Source of the DNA: Pseudomonas sp. S06B 330
GTDB lineage: Bacteria > Pseudomonadota > Gammaproteobacteria > Pseudomonadales > Pseudomonadaceae
Direction of reading: 5' to 3'
Assembly: GCF_002845275.2 (NCBI RefSeq)
Contig: NZ_CP088149.1
Span: 2,290,501-2,354,500, forward strand
DNA: 64,000 nt
Positions 45,425 through 54,724 of this stretch are shown one piece after another. Position 1 is the stretch's first letter. The number at the start of each line of letters is the position of its first letter. Position numbers and translations under genes: made by a program. Below the pieces are notes generated by a model. The model was not told the DNA's origin, made no database searches, and saw only the letters and a list, made by a program, of their open reading frames with translations.

Positions 45425-47920
45425 TCAGTTGAGCCCGCGCACTTCGATTTCGACCCGTCGATTGGGCTCCAGGCATTGGATCAGCTGCGCCCTGGACATG
45501 TGCATGTCGCACTTGACCAGCGGCTTGCGGCTGCCTTCGCCGAGGGCGTCCACCAGCTCGCCAGGTACCCCCTTGCCGACCAGGTAGGTGCGGATGGTCT
45601 GCGCCCGTTGCCGCGACACCTGCAGGTTGCTTTGTGGGTCGCCGAGTTGGTCGGCGTGCCCGGAAATGATGATTTTGCCGATGTTGGGGGTGTTCAACAG
45701 CTTGCTGGCGATAGCGCTCAACTGACGCTGGCCTTCGCTCTTGAGGCTCTGGAAATCGGCGCGGGCGAAGGCGAACAAGGTGTCCGACTCCAGGGTAATG
45801 GTCTCGATCGAGCGCAATGACTGCGTCAGCAGGCTGTTGATGTAATTACGCGAGCTGGATGTCAGGAAGGCGTTGTCGAGGATCCGAGGCACATCCGGTT
45901 CACGGATCTGATCGCTGTAGAAGTCGATCTGACGGCTGGCGAACAAGTAGTCCTGGCTGGCACTGGCCTGATTGTCGACAGCAGTCATGGTTTTGCCGGT
46001 TTTACGGGCTATTGCCGGGTACCAGTAGTCGGGAATTTTCGCCTTGAGGAACACCGGATCGGCTTTTTTCCGTTGGCCGGGCGACAGCATGACGTAGGTG
46101 TCCAGCGTCGCCTTGCCAAAGTCGGCGATGGACTGCGCGCGATTATCGTGAGGCAGTGCTTCGGGCTCGACGCTGTCAACACCGGTCACCGGCATCAAGT
46201 CGCGGCTGTTGCGCTGATAGACCTTGAGCGTGGTCAGCAGGTACAGCGTGCGGGTCAGGTTGTCGGCAGTCGGTTTGAGCATCACGCTTTGCAGCCAGCT
46301 GAAGTACCGGCCGCGCAGCAGTGGTTCGACGTCATGCCCTTGGTACAGGCCCAGACGAAGGCGCAGCGGCACGCCCTGATCGTGGTGCTGCTGGTAGTAA
46401 TGAGCGCTCCAGAAACGCAGGCGATCCAGGCTGTGCCAAGCGGTGTATTGGCCGCTGGTGCTGGCGTCTTGCGCTGCCGCCTCGCTGAGCTCGGCGGAGA
46501 TCTGCGCGAGGGTGCTGCTGTTGTTGTAGTACGACCAGCCCCACAGGCTGCACAGCAGTACCGCGGCCAGGCTGGCACCGCCGACCCAGGCGGCCGTGCG
46601 CCGGCGTTGACGATGGTTGCTGGTGTACAGCGCCACCAGGTGCTGGTCAGGAATGATCACCTTGCGGAACAGGCTATTGATGAACAGCGGCCCCGGCCGG
46701 CTCTGGCCACTGGCGGCCTGCGCGCCGTTTTGCAGGGCGAAGCGCTCGGTCACCCACTGGCTATGGCCGCCCAGTTGCGCCTGGTCGGCATCCAGCGCGC
46801 TGGTGAAGTAGAAACCACGCAGCAGTTCGGCGTTTTGGTAAGGGTTGGCGCGCAGCAGGCTGTCGACAAATTGCTGCAGGCGTGGCTTGAGTGCTGCCAG
46901 TTCCAGGGGGAAGCGATAGGCCGCATTGTTCTCACGGGTGACCTGGATGTCCTGCAAGGTCAGTTGCTGGCGGGCAACCTGTTGCCAGTAACCGACCAGC
47001 TCGTCCATCGCCTGGCCAAAGCGTTGCCCCCAGTCAGCCTGCTCATAGCCCTTGTGTGAAAAGGTCTTGCCCATCACTTCACCGCGCGCGCTGTCATCGA
47101 GCTGGCGATAGAACGGCGCAAAACCGGGAATCAGGTCGCACTTGGTGAACACCAGGTAGATCGGCAGGCGTACCTCGAGCAACGCACAGCTTTCCTGGAT
47201 ACGTTCGCGCAGGCGCTTGGCCAGGCGCTCCTGATCCTCTGGCGAGGCCTTGAGGATGTCGTCGATGCTGACGCTGACAATCAGGCCATTGAGCGGCCGC
47301 CGCTGACGGTGCTGACGCAGCAGTTGCAGGAAGGCACGCCACTTGCCGGCTTCTTCCGGGTTGTTCATGTAGCGTCCGGCGGTGTCCAGCAGCACCGCTT
47401 CGGAGCTGAAGAACCAATCACAGTTGCGCGTCCCGCCCAAACCGGCCACCCGTGCGCCTTCGCGCTCGGCATACGGGAAGTTGAGCCCCGACTGGTAGAT
47501 CATCGTGCTCTTGCCGGCGGCCGGTTGCCCAATTACCAGGTACCAGGGCAGGGCGTACAGTGCGTCTTTGGCCGGGGTTGCGCGCGGCTTGTTGCTGTGC
47601 AGGCGCTCCAGGCTTTGCAGCAGGCGTTCGCGTAGCAGGCTGACCTCTTCGCGGTCGGCAGGGTTGGCATTGAGCACCGCCTGGTCGGCGTCGTCACGCA
47701 GCAGCCCTTCAAGGTTGTGGTGCTGCGATACGCCGCGGTACAGCAACAGGACATAGCCTGCCGACAGCAGCAGGAACAGACCGATACCCACCAGCAGGCT
47801 GTGCAGCGAGCCGAAGCCCAGGCCCCGGCCAATGGCCCAGACGACAAAGATCGCCAGGAAAAAGCATACCCCCAGCAGGTAGGGTTGGTAGCGCAAGCAG
47901 TAGTATTTGATCTTGTTCAT
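45425..47920 (-). CDS. TssM N-terminal-like protein fused to OmpA peptidoglycan-binding domain
   Basis: An 831-residue chimera. The N-terminal about 560 residues match the IcmF/TssM cytoplasmic GTPase-like part: membrane helices near residues 14-30 and 41-61, Walker A GQPAAGKS at 131-138, Walker B-like AVLLDTAGRYM, and a third helix near 442-463. The large TssM periplasmic domain is replaced by a shorter region of about 230 residues, then an OmpA domain (about 705-831) with IIISGHADQLGDPQSNLQVSRQRA and EPNRRVEIEV. It could anchor the T6SS membrane complex to peptidoglycan, a job the TssL here cannot do. ATG 47920 overlaps the tagF stop (ATGA). Symbol withheld because tssM proper is at 48825. 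Confidence 0.9.
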   Translation of the reverse strand: MNKIKYYCLRYQPYLLGVCFFLAIFVVWAIGRGLGFGSLHSLLVGIGLFLLLSAGYVLLLYRGVSQHHNLEGLLRDDADQAVLNANPADREEVSLLRERLLQSLERLHSNKPRATPAKDALYALPWYLVIGQPAAGKSTMIYQSGLNFPYAEREGARVAGLGGTRNCDWFFSSEAVLLDTAGRYMNNPEEAGKWRAFLQLLRQHRQRRPLNGLIVSVSIDDILKASPEDQERLAKRLRERIQESCALLEVRLPIYLVFTKCDLIPGFAPFYRQLDDSARGEVMGKTFSHKGYEQADWGQRFGQAMDELVGYWQQVARQQLTLQDIQVTRENNAAYRFPLELAALKPRLQQFVDSLLRANPYQNAELLRGFYFTSALDADQAQLGGHSQWVTERFALQNGAQAASGQSRPGPLFINSLFRKVIIPDQHLVALYTSNHRQRRRTAAWVGGASLAAVLLCSLWGWSYYNNSSTLAQISAELSEAAAQDASTSGQYTAWHSLDRLRFWSAHYYQQHHDQGVPLRLRLGLYQGHDVEPLLRGRYFSWLQSVMLKPTADNLTRTLYLLTTLKVYQRNSRDLMPVTGVDSVEPEALPHDNRAQSIADFGKATLDTYVMLSPGQRKKADPVFLKAKIPDYWYPAIARKTGKTMTAVDNQASASQDYLFASRQIDFYSDQIREPDVPRILDNAFLTSSSRNYINSLLTQSLRSIETITLESDTLFAFARADFQSLKSEGQRQLSAIASKLLNTPNIGKIIISGHADQLGDPQSNLQVSRQRAQTIRTYLVGKGVPGELVDALGEGSRKPLVKCDMHMSRAQLIQCLEPNRRVEIEVRGLN

Positions 47921-48828
47921 ACAAACGTGGCATCCAGCGCGTCGACACAACGGTCGATAACGTGATCAAGGGGGCGGTCTATATCGGCGAGCTGCGCGCT
48001 GGCGTGCCGCTCGCCAGGTGGCAACAGGTCATGGTGCTGCGCGGCCTCACAGGTCCCGGTCAACACGCGGTAGGCGGTGGTGCTGTGGCGTGAAGGAAAG
48101 CAGTACAGCTTTGGGCGCAGAAAGTCGTCGGCAAGCACACTGACGGGCGGCAAATGGCCGCCATTGAGGCGGGTCAGCCAGGTCAGCCAAAGGTCGGCAG
48201 TGGGGTTTTTCAGGCCGCGTTCGGCGGGCAACGGCAAACCGATGCCGGCCTCGCAGTCGGCGTGCAGCAACGGTGCCAGGGCCTGTATTCGGGCCAGTGC
48301 CTGGTGGCTGTCGAAGGTCGGGTAGGCGCCGCTCAGTGCCGTGGCGATGTCACGCAGGCTGAAGTCCTGCAAAAACTTGGCATGCACCCGGCGGAACAGG
48401 TCGACGTCCTGTCCTTGCAGCGGCCGCAGGGCCTTGATGCGTTCGAACAACGCCGCGCTACTGCTGCCTTGCACAGCCAGGTGCAGCAGCGGTTTGATCT
48501 GCGCGCAGAACAGCTCACCGAGGGTAAAGGGGTTGACCAGCGGCTCTCCATCCTGGGGCTTGAGCAGTTGGAAGATGAAGAACGGATAACGCCGCTCGCT
48601 GGCATCTTTCGAACTGATCAAACCGCCCAGCAAGCAATTGCCGTTACGCGCACGGTAGCTGAAGAAACACACCGGCAGGTGCTCGAACAGCGTCGGCCAG
48701 TCGTCGCGATGACGCATGGCCGCCAGCGCGGCCTGCAACCAGGCGTCGAACTCGCAGACCTCATCCGCCGCACCATGCAGGCTGACGAAGTCCGCGCTCG
48801 CCGGGAGCTTGCCGAAGCAACCGATCAC
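47917..48828 (-). CDS. tagF: TagF-type T6SS accessory/repressor protein
   Basis: A 303-residue protein with the TagF (DUF2094) N-terminal domain: GCFGKLPASADFVSLHG near the start, then FDAWLQAALAAM. In P. aeruginosa TagF holds T6SS in check after translation, working with the Fha/PpkA pathway; no kinase, phosphatase or Fha gene is seen here. The GTG start overlaps the tssM stop as GTGA, and its own stop overlaps the TssM-OmpA start. Length beyond the about 160-residue core gives a C-terminal extension of uncertain role. Confidence 0.9.
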   Translation of the reverse strand: MIGCFGKLPASADFVSLHGAADEVCEFDAWLQAALAAMRHRDDWPTLFEHLPVCFFSYRARNGNCLLGGLISSKDASERRYPFFIFQLLKPQDGEPLVNPFTLGELFCAQIKPLLHLAVQGSSSAALFERIKALRPLQGQDVDLFRRVHAKFLQDFSLRDIATALSGAYPTFDSHQALARIQALAPLLHADCEAGIGLPLPAERGLKNPTADLWLTWLTRLNGGHLPPVSVLADDFLRPKLYCFPSRHSTTAYRVLTGTCEAAQHHDLLPPGERHASAQLADIDRPLDHVIDRCVDALDATFV

Positions 48829-51800
48829 TGCGCCGTCCTGCCAGCGTTGAGCGCGCTGAGTGCCTTGACGTCGCCCAGGTCAGTCAGTTTCACCCCGCCG
48901 AAGTTACGTACCACCAGGCTCACCGGGCCGCTGGCGGTATTCCAGCTAAAGCGCTGCTGGATGCCATCGAGGTCGGCGACGCGGGCACTTTCGTTCATGC
49001 GCAACAGGCCCCAGCGACCGGGGAAGTCGAACACGGTGATGCGCGCGCCGGTCAGGGTGACGACGTCCAGGCGTGCGCCTGGTGTGGCGGTGGTCATTGG
49101 CCAGGAGAAGCGGCTCCAGCTGCTGCGGCCGTTACGGTAGTGCTGCTGTTGGCCGTCGAGGGTAAAGACAATGTCGGTGAACTGCGCTGAAGGCTCAAGC
49201 ATGATCTCGAAGCCGTTGTCGCGGTCCGACAGGCTGGCAATCACCTGGCCCACGGAGCTGGCTTTGTCGATGCTGTTGATCATGTTCGGGTTGACCAGCG
49301 CACTGCTTTTGGCGCCGCTGCTCATGCCCAGGCCTTCACCGCCTGACAGGTTGCCGATTTCGTTGCGCTTGAAGGTTGGCAGCAGCCCCGACTCGGGGTC
49401 GACGAAGCGCTGCAGGTCTTTGATCGAGGCTTCATTGCGGCTGGCGGTAGAGATCGGATAGCGGTGGGCCATGACCTGCTCCCAGGGCTTGGCGATCTGC
49501 TGCGCCCAGGCCTTGGCGATCTGCGCGCCTGCCGGGTCACGCAGGGTTTCCCAGGCGAACTGGATCGGCAGGCTGAACAACCCCTGCAGCGAGCGCGACA
49601 AGCCACCCTGGCTGGTGTCGACGCTGGTCTCGACATAGTTGCGCACGTTGGTCACTTCGCTCGGCTGGCCTTCGAGGGTCTCGCTGATCAGCTGCTTGCT
49701 GCTCTTGCCGACGTCCTGCGAGCGCTGGATATTGTTCATCCGTACCTTGAGCTTGCGCAGGGCGGCCAGGTAGCGGTCCATGATGGTGCTGTCGGCGCCT
49801 TCGGCATTGTGCTCGGCGAACACCCGCGCCACCGGCTCAAAGCGCTTGGCCAGGCTACCGTCGTCCACCGCAGGCAGCGCCGCAGTGAGGGTTTCGGGCA
49901 AGGGGGTGTTGTCACCGAACAAGCCGGTGAGCTTGCTCCACGACCCGTCCTTGCTCTCGGTGCCCGCTTGCGTTGTTTGCCGAGGGGCAGGGAGGTCCCA
50001 TTGGGTGTTGTCGTTGACCGCGCTGAGCAGGACCTTCACGGGCGAGTTCTGTACATCGCTGAGCAGTGACAGTTGCTGGGTGGCATTGGCCAGGTCAGCG
50101 AAATGACGCACGCCGACGCTGCCGACCAGGGTGTACCAGGCCTGGGTGTAGTCGCGCTTGTAGCGCGCCATGAAATCACGAATGAAGTTGGCCTTCTGCA
50201 CGATGCTGTCACCGCCTTCGCCATCGAGGACCCAGTCCGATTCGTTACGCAGGTTGCCGGCCACCAGCTTGATCAGCTCAGGTTTGACGAACGACTCCCA
50301 GCCCTGGCGGGTGAAGATCGCCGGTACGGCTTCGGAGGCATACAGCAAGGAGCGGCCAGGCATCGGCACCAGGTCGTTGAGGGTCAAGGCCGGGAACTGG
50401 CGGCTCGACTCCAGTTGCAGGCGCAGGTATTCACGGTCGACCAGCGAGCTGGAAATCATGAACGACTTCAGGCTTTGGCGGGTTTCACTGATCAGTTGCT
50501 CGTTGCGTGGCAGGGACGGCGCCTGGCCTTGCTTGAGCAAGTGCACGTACACCGCTGCGTTCTGTTCGATGACGTCGCTGCTGACGGCTGCGCTGCCGTG
50601 GGTCGATGCGGTCCAGGCCTGAGGCAGCGTCGAGGCGACGAATACCGGTTCCGGATGGGTTTTCGGTTCGGTCAGCATCAGGTACAGCTTCAGGGTGTTG
50701 TAAGCGTCGATGATCGACGCCACTTGCTGTTCATCCAGGCGTCCGAGCATTTCCTCAGACAGTGACAAGCCGCCGGTGGTAGCGGACAGCTCCGCCGCAT
50801 CGCTGGCGGTTGCCTTGTTCAACGGGGCGACGTAGGCGGCAGCCCGCGTCTTGTCCAAGGCCTGCTTGGCCTTGGCGTTCACTTGGGTTTTGAGTTTGCT
50901 GGCGGCGGTACTTTTGCCCGTCGCGGTCGGCGCAAAATCCAACGGTTGGTTCATGCTTTGGGCAAAGCTGTTGAAGGCGCGCATCTGCACCTGCAAGCGC
51001 AGGGTGATCGGCTCCAGCGCCTGGCTGCGCAGGTGCTGCAGGTAGGCATTTTGCGTGACAGCGTAAACCGCCTCACCGCGATACAAGCCGGCACCCAGCT
51101 GCAGCGGTACGCCCTTGAGACGATGGTTGTCGATCGCCGCCATCTGTTGGCGCAGGATTTCCAGGCCTTGGCCGGCGGCCAGCAATTGCTCGCGGTCGGG
51201 TGACTGCTGCAGTTCGGCCAGTTGCTGTTGCAAGCCGGCCAGCCATTGACGGTTGTTGACGAACGAAAGGCTCTGCCAGCCAATAAAGGCGATGCCCGCG
51301 GCGGCGGCCAGGCCAATCAGCACCGGGCTGAACCCTTGCTTGCGGCCCAGACGCGACTGGTACAGGGTCAAGTCGCGGTCAGGGAAGATCACCCGGCGGA
51401 AGGTGTCGGTAATGAAGTAACTGCGGTTGCTGGCGGGCTTGTCGCCCACTTCAGCGTGAACAGGCTCCTCAGCGGCCGCTTGCAGGGCAAAGGCTTCGGC
51501 GATGTCGTCTTCATACACCTGGCTCAACTGCCGCTCGGTCTGCAGCGCACTGGTGAAGTACAGACCGCGCAGCAACAACGGGGTAGCGCCCTGGCGGCCA
51601 TTGGCGAAATGCTCGAGGAACTGCTCAAGTACCCCGGAGAGTTCGGCAAAATACTGGGGGAAGTGCAGCAGTGTGCTGTCGGCATCCGGGCCAAGGGCAA
51701 TCATCTGCGCGTCGACATGCTGGCGGATGTGGTTGTTGAGGTTGTTCAGCCGGGTGGTGAGGACATTGTGCAGGCCGTTATTACGGATTTCCGAGAGGCC

Positions 51801-52640
51801 GAAGGTCATCCCAAGCGGCTGCTGACGTTGGTGCAGGTCCAGGCCGTCGAAGGCTTGTTGAAAACCGGGCAACTGGTCGGTCTTGCTCAGCATCAGGTAG
51901 ACCGGAGGATTGGCGTCCAGACACTCGGCGTACTCTTCGACGCGTGCCACCAGTTGGGCAGCCAGTTTCTCGCGCTCATCGGTGCTCGCGGCGAGCAGCT
52001 CGGGCAGGCTCACCACCAGCACCAGGCCGTTGATTGCGGCTTTTCCGCGTTGCTTTCTGAGGGTGCGCAGGAACGCCGCGAACTCGCTGGCCGACTGGTC
52101 ATCGTGCAGGTAACGGCCGGCGGTATCGATCATCACCGCGTCAGCGCTGAAGTACCAGTCGCAGTGCTGAGTACCGCTGTCACCTTCATTGCCGGTGGCG
52201 ACGCTGGCGGAAAGCCCCGAGTGGGTCAACAGCGAGGTCTTGCCCGCTGCCGACATGCCAACCACCAGGTACCAGGGCAGGTCCGACAGCGCCGCCGAAC
52301 CCCCACCGCCAGCAGAACGGTCGGTGCGCAGCATGGCGATGGCATGCTTGAGACGTTCACGCAGCACCTGCTGGTCGCGAAAACCGCCGGTGGCACTCCA
52401 CGAGCGATCGGCTTCTTTGTGCAGCAGGTTTTCCAGGTTGTGCTCGGCGCGGATACGCTGGTACTGGCGCAATACAATGATCAGCAGGAAGCAGGCGCTG
52501 ACGATGGCCATCGCTTCCAATAGATGCATAGCCAGCCACGGCCACTGAGGCGCAAGCAACCAGCAGGCCAGCAGGCTTGCCAGCCACAGCAGCGGCACGA
52601 GAAACCAGAAACTCTTCAACAAACGCAGTAATGTCTTCAT
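48825..52640 (-). CDS. tssM: T6SS membrane-complex protein TssM (IcmF)
   Basis: A 1271-residue inner-membrane protein of usual TssM length. Two N-terminal helices (residues about 11-30 and 36-57) and a third (LIGLAAAAGIAFIGWQSL, near residue 440) are visible. The cytoplasmic GTPase-like domain between them keeps Walker A GMSAAGKT at 128-135 and VMIDTAGRYL. The long periplasmic part ends in the beta-rich TssM C-terminal domain that contacts TssJ (FDFPGRWGLLRM). With TssL and TssJ it builds the envelope-spanning channel. It starts 30 bases after the tssL stop and is GTGA-coupled to tagF. Confidence 0.95.
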   Translation of the reverse strand: MKTLLRLLKSFWFLVPLLWLASLLACWLLAPQWPWLAMHLLEAMAIVSACFLLIIVLRQYQRIRAEHNLENLLHKEADRSWSATGGFRDQQVLRERLKHAIAMLRTDRSAGGGGSAALSDLPWYLVVGMSAAGKTSLLTHSGLSASVATGNEGDSGTQHCDWYFSADAVMIDTAGRYLHDDQSASEFAAFLRTLRKQRGKAAINGLVLVVSLPELLAASTDEREKLAAQLVARVEEYAECLDANPPVYLMLSKTDQLPGFQQAFDGLDLHQRQQPLGMTFGLSEIRNNGLHNVLTTRLNNLNNHIRQHVDAQMIALGPDADSTLLHFPQYFAELSGVLEQFLEHFANGRQGATPLLLRGLYFTSALQTERQLSQVYEDDIAEAFALQAAAEEPVHAEVGDKPASNRSYFITDTFRRVIFPDRDLTLYQSRLGRKQGFSPVLIGLAAAAGIAFIGWQSLSFVNNRQWLAGLQQQLAELQQSPDREQLLAAGQGLEILRQQMAAIDNHRLKGVPLQLGAGLYRGEAVYAVTQNAYLQHLRSQALEPITLRLQVQMRAFNSFAQSMNQPLDFAPTATGKSTAASKLKTQVNAKAKQALDKTRAAAYVAPLNKATASDAAELSATTGGLSLSEEMLGRLDEQQVASIIDAYNTLKLYLMLTEPKTHPEPVFVASTLPQAWTASTHGSAAVSSDVIEQNAAVYVHLLKQGQAPSLPRNEQLISETRQSLKSFMISSSLVDREYLRLQLESSRQFPALTLNDLVPMPGRSLLYASEAVPAIFTRQGWESFVKPELIKLVAGNLRNESDWVLDGEGGDSIVQKANFIRDFMARYKRDYTQAWYTLVGSVGVRHFADLANATQQLSLLSDVQNSPVKVLLSAVNDNTQWDLPAPRQTTQAGTESKDGSWSKLTGLFGDNTPLPETLTAALPAVDDGSLAKRFEPVARVFAEHNAEGADSTIMDRYLAALRKLKVRMNNIQRSQDVGKSSKQLISETLEGQPSEVTNVRNYVETSVDTSQGGLSRSLQGLFSLPIQFAWETLRDPAGAQIAKAWAQQIAKPWEQVMAHRYPISTASRNEASIKDLQRFVDPESGLLPTFKRNEIGNLSGGEGLGMSSGAKSSALVNPNMINSIDKASSVGQVIASLSDRDNGFEIMLEPSAQFTDIVFTLDGQQQHYRNGRSSWSRFSWPMTTATPGARLDVVTLTGARITVFDFPGRWGLLRMNESARVADLDGIQQRFSWNTASGPVSLVVRNFGGVKLTDLGDVKALSALNAGRTAQ

Positions 52641-52670
52641 GTCTTCCTGACTCGGTTACCTGGTGTGTGC

Positions 52671-53384
52671 TCAGGCACTGAACAGCTGGCTGATGTGTTC
52701 GGACAGTGCGGCGACGTCCTTGTCCAGCAACCAGTCGAGCGTCAGATAGACAGCGACGCAGACCAGCGCGATCAACGCCAGGTACACCCACACCGGCACT
52801 TCGTGGCGGAGCATGTGCGAGACCTGGTCGGGCAATGCCCAGTCGGGCGACAGCGCCTTGGGTGGCTTGCGGTAGCGGGCGATGTCCTGGCCCAGGGTAT
52901 TGGCCAGGTAACGCAGCTGGTCCTTCTGGCCGAGGCTGAATTTGCCTTCGAAGCCCAGGGCCAGGCACAGGTGATAGACCTCCAGCACATCGAGGTTGTG
53001 CTTGACGTCGGCACGCAGCGAATCGATTTTCTCGAAGAAGCCTTCACCGGCCAGGTGCACACCGAAGTAGCGGAACTGCAGCGGCTGCAACTCGAAGTGC
53101 TGGCGCAGTTCGTTATCGCCTGAACGCAGCACGCTTTCATCGAGAAAGGCGCACAGCGCGTACTGCGTATCCTTGACCTGCTCGACGCTGTAGTTGGCCG
53201 CGCGGGCATCGCGCTCCAGGTCGGTGAAGAAGCGCTCGACACTGCTCTCAAAGGCCTTGATCGAGGTCACTTGGCGGCCACGGCGAACAATCAGCGCCAT
53301 GCTGATGAAGTCTTGTACCAGGTCTTTGAGGCCCGGCTTGTCGTTGGCGGCCGTCACGGCGCCCTGCATTACGGCTTCAGTCAT
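52671..53384 (-). CDS. tssL: T6SS membrane-complex protein TssL (DotU/IcmH), short form
   Basis: A 237-residue TssL. The cytoplasmic helical domain has QVKDTQYALCAFLDESVL and AGEGFFEKIDSLR; one C-terminal membrane helix (VPVWVYLALIALVCVAVYLTLDW, about residues 196-218) follows with only a short tail. There is no OmpA/peptidoglycan-binding extension, so anchoring must come from another protein, for which the TssM-OmpA chimera downstream is the obvious candidate. The ATG overlaps the tssK stop (ATGA). Confidence 0.95.
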   Translation of the reverse strand: MTEAVMQGAVTAANDKPGLKDLVQDFISMALIVRRGRQVTSIKAFESSVERFFTDLERDARAANYSVEQVKDTQYALCAFLDESVLRSGDNELRQHFELQPLQFRYFGVHLAGEGFFEKIDSLRADVKHNLDVLEVYHLCLALGFEGKFSLGQKDQLRYLANTLGQDIARYRKPPKALSPDWALPDQVSHMLRHEVPVWVYLALIALVCVAVYLTLDWLLDKDVAALSEHISQLFSA

Positions 53385-54724
53385 TTGAGCACCGCCATCA
53401 GTTCAAGCTTGAGGTTGGTAAAGGCGCTGGGCGCGTAGAAACAGATGGTCTGGGCATTCATCATGCGTTCATACACCAGGCCATGTGGCTCGATGGCGAA
53501 GTACTGATTGTCCAGGCGCACCGGGATCGCATTGGGCAGGCGCGTCGAGTGGTTGAGGGTGACACCGGGCATAGCGCTGTTGACCACCACTTCGATGTCT
53601 TCGGGCGAGCCGACCTTGAAGGCGCGCGGCACCAGCTCCAGCAGGCTGGCGCCGGGCATGTCGGCGTGTACCGAAATGTAGAAATCGGCTTCAGCCAGGC
53701 GCGGGTCCTGCAGCTGGCCCTGCCAGTACGAGGGTTTGGTCTGGTTCAACTTGATGACGATGCACTGGTTGGGCACGACGTTGTCGAGCATTACCCGGAT
53801 CATCTCGTCGAGCTTGACCAGTGAGGCCGCCGGGTCGTGATGGTCGTACTCGGGAAGGTCATGGAGCTGGGTGTCGAGGGTAAAGGTCAGCAGGCCACCG
53901 GCCAGGTCGGCGAGGAACAGGTAGAGGCGCTCGGGGTGCAGGCGCGGGTGGGCCAGCAAGTGGGCCAACTGCGGGTAGGCGCGGTTGACGGTGTTGAGCA
54001 GCCAGAACAGGGTGACATCGCTGGAACCGAATTCGGCAATCTGGTCGGCACGTTCGCGACGACGTCCTGACAGGGCCTTGCTCTTGGCGTGCAGCGCGCC
54101 GAGCAGACGTTTGCCCATGCCCACCAAGGTGTCGTGGCTGCCCAGGTGCAGGGTCGGGTGAACAAAGTGCGGGTCGAGGTTGAAACCACCCATGTTATTG
54201 CGCGACAGCCTGGCGATCGGGCAATAGCTGTAGCCATCGAGGTTATCGCCGTCGACTAGCATCACCACGTTCAGGCGCAGGCTGGTGATTTCGTTTTCCA
54301 GGTCGCCTTCGTTGAGGTCCGGCAAGGTGTCGAACTGCTTGCGAAAGCGCCGGGCACTTTTCTGTTCCTGGCCGTCTTCGACGTAGTTCAGGCCGAACGG
54401 CTCGGGCAGCTTCAGCGCGGCGTAGACCTTCAGGTCATTGCCTTTGAGCAAGTCCTTGAGGTCACGGGCTGCGGGCAGCGGGTCGTGCTGGGGCGCATCG
54501 AACAGGCTGCCGTCCGGGAACACCAGTTTCAGGCGCTTGAGCTGCAAGGTACCGTTGGCCAACGCATCCTCGTCCACCTGCAAGGCCTGCACGCCCCAAT
54601 GAAAGGGCGTGCTGCGCAGCGTCGCCTCAGCCAACTGGTGCTGATGGAACTCGTCCTGGTACTGGAAATGCTGGGGCAGCAGGAACATGCCTTCCGACCA
54701 CATCACCCGGCTCTGCTTGCTCAT
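53381..54724 (-). CDS. tssK: T6SS baseplate protein TssK
   Basis: A 447-residue TssK, of normal length. The conserved start VMWSEGMFLLPQHFQYQDEFHQ is obvious. TssK trimers connect the TssFG baseplate wedge to the TssLM membrane complex and bind with phage-receptor-like domains. Both ends overlap neighbours by ATGA with tssJ and tssL, so translation is coupled through the membrane-complex genes. Confidence 0.96.
   Translation of the reverse strand: MSKQSRVMWSEGMFLLPQHFQYQDEFHQHQLAEATLRSTPFHWGVQALQVDEDALANGTLQLKRLKLVFPDGSLFDAPQHDPLPAARDLKDLLKGNDLKVYAALKLPEPFGLNYVEDGQEQKSARRFRKQFDTLPDLNEGDLENEITSLRLNVVMLVDGDNLDGYSYCPIARLSRNNMGGFNLDPHFVHPTLHLGSHDTLVGMGKRLLGALHAKSKALSGRRRERADQIAEFGSSDVTLFWLLNTVNRAYPQLAHLLAHPRLHPERLYLFLADLAGGLLTFTLDTQLHDLPEYDHHDPAASLVKLDEMIRVMLDNVVPNQCIVIKLNQTKPSYWQGQLQDPRLAEADFYISVHADMPGASLLELVPRAFKVGSPEDIEVVVNSAMPGVTLNHSTRLPNAIPVRLDNQYFAIEPHGLVYERMMNAQTICFYAPSAFTNLKLELMAVLK

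Noticed and set aside
51222..52523. 433-codon plus-strand frame within tssM
   Set aside because: Shadow of tssM; no start context and no homology signature.
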